Source: JBAVQS01 sp049694275 (GTDB lineage: Bacteria > Chloroflexota > Anaerolineae > UBA4142 > SHND01). Taken from it: a stretch of 11,081 nucleotides of DNA. The notes below the pieces were generated by a model, which searched no databases, was not told the DNA's origin, and worked only from the letters and a program-made list of their open reading frames with translations. Of the stretch, positions 7,117 through 11,081 are shown in pieces; the stretch's first letter is position 1, and each line of letters starts with the position of its first letter. A program made the translations under genes and the position numbers. The stretch lies in NCBI GenBank assembly GCA_049694275.1, contig JBAVQS010000299.1, forward strand, positions 1 to 11,081. Reading direction: 5' to 3'.

Positions 7117-7473
7117 ATGAACAGCGCAAATGGTCCGATTCACGTCAGCGACACCGATTTTGAAAAGGTCGTCTTGAAATCAGAGATACCCGTTCTGGTC
7201 GATTTTTGGGCGGTCTGGTGCGGCCCCTGCCGGATGATCGCGCCGTACGTCGAAGAACTCGCCAAAGAGTATGGCGACCGCGTGCTGGTCGCCAAGATGG
7301 ACACGGACGCCAACCCGCAGACGCCGATGAAATTTGGCATCATGGGTATTCCGACGCTCATTGTGTTCAAGAACGGCAAGGAAGTGGACCGGCAGGTCGG
7401 CATGCCGCGTCAGCCCAAAGAGATCCTGAAAAGCAAATTGGAAAAGGCCCTGGGACCCAAACAGGCGGCCTGA
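7117..7473 (+). CDS. trxA: Thioredoxin
   Basis: A 118-residue classical thioredoxin that reduces protein disulfides in the cytoplasm. The active site is WCGPC with Cys35 and Cys38, the cis-proline is Pro79 in GIPT, and the core has the expected VLVDFWA, AKMDTDANP and LIVFKNGKEVDRQVG blocks. The ATG at 7117 is chosen because GGAGG (7107-7111) lies 5 nt before it; the frame stays open far upstream, but that stretch covers the terminator, promoter and operator. It is the first gene of the redox operon. In that operon it could reduce the selenocysteine disulfide oxidoreductase encoded two genes on, or remove persulfides from proteins. Confidence 0.95.
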   Translation: MNSANGPIHVSDTDFEKVVLKSEIPVLVDFWAVWCGPCRMIAPYVEELAKEYGDRVLVAKMDTDANPQTPMKFGIMGIPTLIVFKNGKEVDRQVGMPRQPKEILKSKLEKALGPKQAA

Positions 7474-7480
7474 GGCCGAT

Positions 7481-7762
7481 ATGGCGGAAGAGGACCCACG
7501 CCAGGACTTGATCCGGCGACTGAAACGAATCGAAGGCCAGGTGCGCGGCATTCAGCGCATGGTCGAGCAGGACCGCGCGTGCGGCGATATCCTGGCCCAA
7601 CTCTCGGCCGTGAACGAGGCGGTCCGCCGCGTTAGCGTCCTGCTGGCGGAGCAGTACGCCTTTGAATGCCTGGGACACAGCGAAGAGTCGGACGAGGAGG
7701 CCGCCAAATCGCGCGAAACGATTTCCACTCTCATCGATACCTTGATGAAAGGACCTAGATAA
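7481..7762 (+). CDS. CsoR/FrmR-family repressor with a CstR-like Cys pair
   Basis: A 93-residue all-helical repressor of the CsoR/FrmR (DUF156) family. The family signature RLKRIEGQVRGIQRMVEQ (residues 13-30) is followed by Cys34 in RACGDIL and Cys63 in FECLGH. In copper-sensing CsoR the ligands are Cys, His 25 residues on and Cys 29 residues on. Here the two Cys keep that spacing (34 and 63), but position 59 is Tyr. Losing the His while keeping both Cys is the fingerprint of CstR, which responds to persulfides by forming di- or trisulfide bridges. The gene starts 7 nt after trxA with only a GAGG-like site, suggesting translational coupling. Its likely operator lies upstream of trxA. The family is sure; the inducer is inferred. 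Confidence 0.9.
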   Translation: MAEEDPRQDLIRRLKRIEGQVRGIQRMVEQDRACGDILAQLSAVNEAVRRVSVLLAEQYAFECLGHSEESDEEAAKSRETISTLIDTLMKGPR

Positions 7763-7795
7763 GATGCCGCTGCTTAAACCTTCAGATCAGCGCTC

Positions 7796-8488
7796 TTGCG
7801 TCAAGAGCTCAAGAACATGACCGACCGGGTCCGCCTGGTGTTTTTCACTCAGGCAATTGGGTGCGATACCTGTGCGATCACCCAGCAGATCCTGGAAGAG
7901 GTCGTCGGCTTGAGCGACAAGCTCGAGCTCGTCACCTACAACTTTGCCATCGACAAGGAGCAGGCGGCCCGGTACGGGATCAAGCGCATTCCCGCGATTG
8001 CCCCGGTGCGCGTCGAGCTCAAGGCGACGGAGGACGGGACCGAGGAATCCATCGAGCACGACTATGGCATCCGCTTTTACGGCGTCCCTTCCGGCTATGA
8101 ATTCATGAGCCTGGTCGGCGATCTCCTCGATGTCTCAACGGGAGATTCGGGGCTGTCGGAAGAGAGCAAGCTCCTCCTTTTGCAGGTCAAGGAGCCGATT
8201 CACTTTCAGGTCTTTACAACCCCGACCTGACCGCACTGCCCAACCGCGGTGCGGTTGACACATCGGATGGCCATTCAGAATCCGCTCATCTCGGCCGACA
8301 TGGTCGAAGCGAGTGAATTTCCGGACCTCTCCCAGCGCTATAGCGTCTATGGCGTTCCGCTGACCGTGGCAAATGAAAAGGTACGGATGGAGGGCGGCGC
8401 GCCCGAAAGTTATTTTGTGCCCGAACTGCTGAAAAAGCTCGGCGTCGGGTACAAGCCCGAAGGCGCGGGCGCGGAAAAGGGAGCATAA
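7796..8488 (+). CDS. Selenocysteine-containing protein disulfide oxidoreductase (PDO), in-frame TGA at 8228-8230
   Basis: A two-domain thioredoxin-fold protein of about 230 residues, similar in length to the 226-residue PDO of Pyrococcus. Domain 1 has CDTC (Cys23, Cys26) in FFTQAIGCDTC and the cis-Pro loop KRIPAI. Domain 2 has VFTTPT-(TGA)-PHCPTAVRL and YGVPLTV. The TGA is codon 145, exactly where the first cysteine of the second CxxC site belongs, and the same frame continues open for 85 codons with clear family sequence (HRMAIQNPLISADMVEA, FPDLSQRY). This reads as U-P-H-C. A SECIS-like hairpin follows (8241-8257). The start is uncertain: TTG 7796, ATG 7817, or ATG 7764 (ribosome site AAAGGA) if one base is missing near 7791-7796. 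It lies between the csoR-like gene and the CoA-binding gene. Alternatives are a nonsense mutation or a base-call error at TGC/TGT. Confidence 0.82.
8231..8266 (+). promoter_or_regulatory. SECIS-like stem-loop after the in-frame TGA
   Basis: Core hairpin CAACCGC (8241-8247), loop GGU (8248-8250), GCGGUUG (8251-8257): 7 perfect pairs. The loop begins 17 nt after the TGA and opens with G. Bacterial SECIS elements are known to need an apical loop with a G at its first or second position, 16-37 nt after the UGA, and the E. coli fdhF loop also contains GGU. Weaker outer pairing (UG 8237-8238 with CA 8259-8260, CCG 8231-8233 with CGG 8264-8266) would bring the base of the stem up to the TGA. No clear bulged U is seen, unlike the E. 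coli element. Confidence 0.65.
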
Positions 8489-8491
8489 ACG

Positions 8492-8881
8492 ATGGACCCG
8501 ATTCAGGAAATCCTTCAAGAGAGCAAAACCATTGCCGTCGTCGGCCTTTCCAATAACCCGGCGCGCCCCGCGCTGGGAGTGGCGAGCTATTTGAAAAAGC
8601 AGGGATACAAGATCATCCCCGTCAATCCGAAGGAAAAAGAGGTCCTGGGCGAAAAGGCGTACCCCGACCTGCTGGCGATTCCGGAACCGGTGGACATTGT
8701 GGACATCTTTCGCAACCCCGAAGCGGTCCCGCCGATTGTCGAGCAGGCCATCCAGATCAAGGCGAAAGTGGTCTGGATGCAGCCCGGCGCCGAGAACTGG
8801 GATGCGGCGGACAAAGCGGAAGCCGCAGGGCTCAAGACAGTCGTCGGCATGTGCATGCGCGCCGAGCATCAGACCCGCTGA
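8492..8881 (+). CDS. CoA-binding protein, YccU family
   Basis: A 129-residue single-domain Rossmann-fold protein of the CoA_binding_2 (YccU) family. Seen: IAVVGLSNNPARPALGVASYL (split over residues 14-34), GYKIIPVNPKEKEVLGEKAYPDL, VDIVDIFRNPEAVPPIVEQAI and VVWMQPGAEN. The family C-terminal Cys-x3-Glu-His motif is present as CMRAEH, with Cys121. The family binds coenzyme A, but the cellular role is poorly known. The ATG lies 3 nt after the disulfide oxidoreductase stop, with the purine-rich GGAAAAGGGAG upstream as ribosome site, so the two are tightly coupled. In this operon it may handle CoA thiol, disulfide or persulfide forms; this is inference. Confidence 0.9.
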   Translation: MDPIQEILQESKTIAVVGLSNNPARPALGVASYLKKQGYKIIPVNPKEKEVLGEKAYPDLLAIPEPVDIVDIFRNPEAVPPIVEQAIQIKAKVVWMQPGAENWDAADKAEAAGLKTVVGMCMRAEHQTR

Positions 8882-8922
8882 AAAGGGAACGGACTGGAAA
8901 ACCGCCAGTCCGTTCCCTTTTT
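8881..8922. terminator. Bidirectional terminator between convergent operons
   Basis: A perfect 17-bp stem, AAAAGGGAACGGACTGG (8881-8897) with CCAGTCCGTTCCCTTTT (8905-8921), and a 7-nt loop. A T run follows on the plus strand and A's precede it, so it serves both the redox operon and the minus-strand membrane protein gene ending at 8942. Its first base is the last base of the CoA-binding stop codon. Confidence 0.93.
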
Positions 8923-8941
8923 ATTTGTCACCCCGACCTTC

Positions 8942-9670
8942 TTATTTGGCCATACCGGGCGCCGGCTCGCTCGTCGATTGCACAGGAGAAGCGCCGGGCG
9001 AGTTCGAGAGAATAAATCCCGCAAAGATGAGCAGAATGGCGGCCAGCTCGCTCACGCGAAAGAGTTGAATCTCCCCGAGCGCCCCGAGGCTGTGCGCCAC
9101 AGCCACCACCAGGCCGCCGACGGCAATCTCCGCCGTCGCCAGCGCCCGTTCCCCCATGGCTTTCATCCGCATAAAGTGATACGCCGACCAGAGCGCGCCG
9201 AGGATAAACGCCGCCGCACCCAGAGTGTTGAGAATGATCAGTATCAACTGCGTGGGGATTAACGGATAGATTCCCTTGGGCACATCGGCCACCGAGACCC
9301 CCTGCAGCCTGGACATTTCGGCCGGCCCCGCGAGCACCAGGACAATGCCGATGGCTGAGAGGATGGACAGGCCCACCAGCGTGCGGTTGGCCCACACTTG
9401 CGGCAGAACGAGAAAGAGCGTCCCCATGCCGAGCCACGCCGGAATCAACAGCGCGCCGGTCACGTAATAGGTGCGATAGGTCATTTCAGACCAATTTCCC
9501 TGAATCGTCGTCAACAATTCCGCGGCCACGCCAATCGTCCACAGCGCGATGGCAATGCCCCACATCAATTGATGCATCCTTTTGCGCTCGAAATACTGGC
9601 GCCAGACGACGACGGTAAAGATCAGGCTGAGAATGACATCTGCGACCGAGATAAGAATATTGGTATTCAC
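8942..9670 (-). CDS. Seven-helix membrane protein of unknown function
   Basis: A 242-residue integral membrane protein with seven hydrophobic segments at about residues 4-24, 35-55, 66-88, 96-114, 137-163, 174-195 and 202-220, and a short polar Ser/Pro-rich tail. The GTG at 9670 is chosen because AAGGAG lies 5 nt upstream; the open frame extends further upstream but runs into the neighbouring regulator gene. No catalytic or transport motif is recognised. The seven-helix layout recalls 7TM sensor input domains, but no kinase, GGDEF or other output domain follows. It is downstream of the MerR-like regulator gene, 53 nt away and probably co-transcribed, so the regulator may control it or both may form one response. 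Confidence 0.75.
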   Translation of the reverse strand: MNTNILISVADVILSLIFTVVVWRQYFERKRMHQLMWGIAIALWTIGVAAELLTTIQGNWSEMTYRTYYVTGALLIPAWLGMGTLFLVLPQVWANRTLVGLSILSAIGIVLVLAGPAEMSRLQGVSVADVPKGIYPLIPTQLILIILNTLGAAAFILGALWSAYHFMRMKAMGERALATAEIAVGGLVVAVAHSLGALGEIQLFRVSELAAILLIFAGFILSNSPGASPVQSTSEPAPGMAK

Positions 9671-9723
9671 ATCGACTCCTTTTCCATCAAGTAATTCTGA
9701 GCGGAGCGAGAAATGAAAAGGGC

Positions 9724-10368
9724 CTAACTCGCTTTCTGATCGGGCGTCGGCGCCAGGTGCACCTCCACCATCGTCAAAAGCATCTGATCGACGAACCGGC
9801 TGGTGTGCCGCATGAGCCGCATGACATCCAGCAAGGGCGAGGTGCGGGAGAGCTCGACAAGGCTCTCGATAAAACTGTCTCGGAAAAACATGAATGCGCG
9901 CAAGGCGTCGGGCAGCGCGATCCCGTACTGTTGATTGAGCTCGGCGTAGGTCCGCCCCAGCTCGCTCGCCCGCTGGACGAGCAATTTGTCGGCCTCCGCC
10001 GAAGACATGATCTCGGAGAGCGACAGGATCACGCGGCGACCGAGATCCCGGTGCTGCTCGCGAGCGCCGGCCGGAAAGCGCTGATACCACGCCTCCCCAC
10101 CCAGCCATCCATCCGACACCTCAAAGCGCGTGCGCCCGAGCGCCAGGTGCGCCAGCATGCGCAGTTGTTGGTCCACGCCGGCCGGCTCGCGTTCCGTCAC
10201 CACGGCGCGGAGATCCCGCTCGCGAAAGCGCCGGTGTCCACCCGGCGTGCGAAACGACTGGACGCGCCCACGGTCGGCCCAGATGCGCAGGGTCGCCGGC
10301 GAGACGCCCAGGCGGTCGCTCGCGGCCTGGAGCGACAGCCATTCTTTGGGTTCGTCATTCGACGCCAT
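9724..10368 (-). CDS. MerR/excisionase-like transcriptional regulator with a helical C-terminal domain
   Basis: A 214-residue regulator. Residues about 11-57 form a winged helix of the MerR/BldC/excisionase type: LSLQAASDRLGVSPATLRIW followed by ADRGRVQSFRTPGGHRRFRERDL, where the GGHRRF wing is typical. Residues about 65-205 are helical (RRVILSLSEIMSSAEADKLL, ELGRTYAELNQQYGI, DALRAFMFFRDSFIESLVEL). They resemble the RsbR-like or sensory helical domains often joined to such DNA-binding heads; the ligand is unknown. The ATG is preceded by GGGAG 9 nt upstream. It is the first gene of a two-gene minus-strand operon with its own strong promoter, and autoregulation is likely for this type. Confidence 0.85.
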   Translation of the reverse strand: MASNDEPKEWLSLQAASDRLGVSPATLRIWADRGRVQSFRTPGGHRRFRERDLRAVVTEREPAGVDQQLRMLAHLALGRTRFEVSDGWLGGEAWYQRFPAGAREQHRDLGRRVILSLSEIMSSAEADKLLVQRASELGRTYAELNQQYGIALPDALRAFMFFRDSFIESLVELSRTSPLLDVMRLMRHTSRFVDQMLLTMVEVHLAPTPDQKAS

Positions 10369-10394
10369 AGATAGAATCTCCCGAAGCTTTGGAA

Positions 10395-10423
10395 ATTATA
10401 AGCGTCCTTGCACATTTTGACAA
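10395..10423 (-). promoter_or_regulatory. Promoter of the MerR-like regulator operon
   Basis: On the minus strand, TTGTCA (10418-10423) and a perfect TATAAT (10395-10400) are 17 bp apart. The expected start of transcription is near 10388, about 20 nt before the ATG at 10368. Confidence 0.85.
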
Positions 10424-10462
10424 CTTTCGCCCGCCCTTTCGAGAGTCGTTCAACTTGCAAAC

Positions 10463-10543
10463 CGCCGCAACCCAGGGCAGATCCGACCTCCGTCGGCTGG
10501 AAAAGCCAGTCTGCGGAGGCAGACTTTGCCTTGGGTTGCGGCG
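10463..10543. repeat. 81-bp imperfect palindrome with internal hairpins
   Basis: The outer arms (10463-10479 and 10527-10543) pair over 17 bp with a single G-U. Inside, CCTCCG (10487-10492) pairs with CGGAGG (10514-10519), and CTGG (10497-10500) with CCAG (10506-10509). Alternatively, AGTCTGC-GGAG-GCAGACT (10508-10525) and CCGAC-CTCC-GTCGG (10483-10496) fold as separate hairpins. No T run follows. It lies between the divergent regulator and toxin-antitoxin promoters. It may be a mobile palindromic element, a protein-binding site or a structured RNA. Confidence 0.6.
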
Positions 10544-10585
10544 AATTTCGACCAAAGGGAGTCGCACCAACAAGAACATAAAGTA

Positions 10586-10634
10586 GAGCGCGAACGATTG
10601 TGCTATTGACGAGCGCGTTCGAATGATGTAAAAT
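10586..10634 (+). promoter_or_regulatory. Promoter and possible operator of the vapBC-like operon
   Basis: TTGACG (10606-10611) and TAAAAT (10629-10634) are 17 bp apart. The -35 is flanked by a repeated GAGCGCG (10586-10592 and 10611-10617) and an inverted pair CGAACG (10591-10596) and CGTTCG (10616-10621). This is a plausible site for autorepression by the ribbon-helix-helix antitoxin. Confidence 0.65.
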
Positions 10635-10660
10635 GGATATGTATTCAATAGAGATTCTGG

Positions 10661-10996
10661 ATGGAGCAAAAAGTGCCGGCAAAAGGAGCTCAACTAGAGC
10701 GCGTGAACGTGAACCTTCCGCGCCCCCTGCTCGACGACCTGCGGCGGCTCGTGCCCCGCTCGCGCCGGAGCGAGGTGATTGCGCGCGCCACCGCGCGCGA
10801 ACTGCGCCGGCTCAAGCTCGCCGCGCTCCTGGAGGAGTTGCAGCGCGATCCGGCCTGGCCGGTGGAGGATTATCCTGCGCTCAAGAACGAAGCAGGAATC
10901 GAAACCGAGATGGGCCGGCTGCGCGGCAATCCGGCGGACGCTCCCGCTCCGGCTAAAACACGGCGAAAAGGATCCCGTGAGCGATTACCTGCTTGA
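10661..10996 (+). CDS. Ribbon-helix-helix antitoxin, VapB-like
   Basis: A 111-residue protein. Residues about 12-60 form a ribbon-helix-helix DNA-binding domain (ERVNVNLPRPLLDDLRRLV, then SRRSEVIARATARELRRLKL). The remainder (about 60-111) is polar, charged and Pro/Ala/Arg-rich, the usual flexible toxin-neutralising tail. The ATG at 10661 has only a weak ribosome site; a GTG at 10703 is a possible later start. The end of the gene overlaps the following PIN-domain gene by 20 nt, typical of toxin-antitoxin pairs. It should repress its own promoter together with the toxin. Confidence 0.82.
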   Translation: MEQKVPAKGAQLERVNVNLPRPLLDDLRRLVPRSRRSEVIARATARELRRLKLAALLEELQRDPAWPVEDYPALKNEAGIETEMGRLRGNPADAPAPAKTRRKGSRERLPA

Positions 10997-11081
10997 CACC
11001 GACGTGCTGGTGCGCTGCCTGCGCGGGATGGCCCCGACGATCGACCTGGCGCGCGAGCTCACCGAAGAGGGAGACCTGCAC
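10977..11081 (+). CDS. PIN-domain toxin, VapC-like (5' part, cut by window end)
   Basis: Only the first 35 codons are present. The sequence starts at GTG 10977 with AAAAGGA upstream. It reads M-S-D-Y-L-L-D-T-D-V-L-V-R, the classic N-terminus of a PIN-domain ribonuclease; Asp7 is the expected first metal-binding acidic residue. It overlaps the antitoxin gene by 20 nt. By family, it would cleave RNA when freed from the antitoxin. The remaining catalytic residues lie beyond the window, so activity cannot be judged. Confidence 0.82.
   Translation, partial: MSDYLLDTDVLVRCLRGMAPTIDLARELTEEGDLH

Noticed and set aside
6682..7473. A 263-codon frame suggesting an N-terminal extension of thioredoxin.
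   Set aside because: The upstream part covers the zinc-ribbon gene, a terminator, a promoter and an operator; the ATG at 7117 has a good ribosome site and gives a normal thioredoxin length.
8231..8254. A stem CCGCAC/GTGCGG starting directly after the TGA, with inner pairs, as the SECIS element.
   Set aside because: Its loop (CCAACC) begins only 9 nt after the TGA and has no G at its start, which does not fit bacterial SECIS rules. It competes with the better-placed GGU-loop hairpin.
7796..8488. Two separate genes, 7796-8230 and 8249-8488, instead of one with readthrough.
   Set aside because: Both parts are in the same frame and together make one PDO. The second part lacks a convincing ribosome site, and the residues between the TGA and 8249 (PHCPTA) belong to the active-site motif.
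8942..10108. A 388-codon frame for the seven-helix protein.
   Set aside because: The extension overlaps the MerR-like gene in another frame. GTG 9670 with AAGGAG 5 nt upstream gives a coherent membrane protein.
10463..10543. A tRNA gene, because the palindrome can fold into a three-hairpin cloverleaf-like shape.
   Set aside because: The outer stem is 17 bp, and I see no tRNA-like D-arm or T-arm consensus (no GGTTCRANYC block) and no proper anticodon arm.
10633..10956. A 107-codon frame overlapping the antitoxin gene.
   Set aside because: It is Ala/Arg-rich with no recognisable domain, while the frame from 10661 has a ribbon-helix-helix domain and the expected overlap with the PIN toxin.

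Overview
The window is about 60% GC and tightly packed. It looks like a chromosomal piece of a Chloroflexota (Chloroflexi) bacterium. The clues are a large beta-propeller lipoprotein with Thr/Pro-rich linkers, the family of the two-domain disulfide oxidoreductase, the GH29/M19 gene pair and the dispersed palindromic repeats. This placement is an inference from style; no marker gene here fixes it. I see no rRNA, tRNA, CRISPR array or insertion sequence.

Layout. Positions 1-5824 are all minus-strand. They hold a small four-helix membrane protein (99-485); a two-gene operon of an M19 dipeptidase and a GH29 alpha-L-fucosidase (2941 down to 656) that ends at a strong terminator; and an 880-residue lipoprotein (5824 down to 3182) with its own good promoter. 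Two copies of a palindromic repeat (9-67 and 3054-3115) lie in this half. From 6005 the genes run on the plus strand: rplI with a zinc-ribbon protein (6055-6875), then a redox operon (7117-8881), closed by a bidirectional terminator. A minus-strand pair follows, a MerR-like regulator and a seven-helix membrane protein (10368 down to 8942). The window ends in a plus-strand VapBC-type toxin-antitoxin pair cut by the edge.

The highlight is the redox operon. It encodes thioredoxin, a CsoR-family repressor, a protein disulfide oxidoreductase (PDO) and a CoA-binding protein. The PDO frame is interrupted by one in-frame TGA (8228-8230), exactly where the first cysteine of its C-terminal CxxC active site belongs, so the site reads U-P-H-C. 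The frame stays open through the rest of the domain. A 7-bp hairpin with a GGU loop starts 10 nt after the TGA and looks like a bacterial SECIS element. The gene is best read as a selenoprotein. The repressor has the two cysteines of the family but a tyrosine in place of the copper-binding histidine, as in the persulfide sensor CstR. A textbook CsoR-type palindrome (7038-7056) covers the expected transcription start of the operon. Together they suggest a self-regulated thiol/persulfide (sulfane sulfur) response unit built around a selenocysteine disulfide oxidoreductase. A probable one-base frameshift near the PDO start needs checking before the start is fixed.
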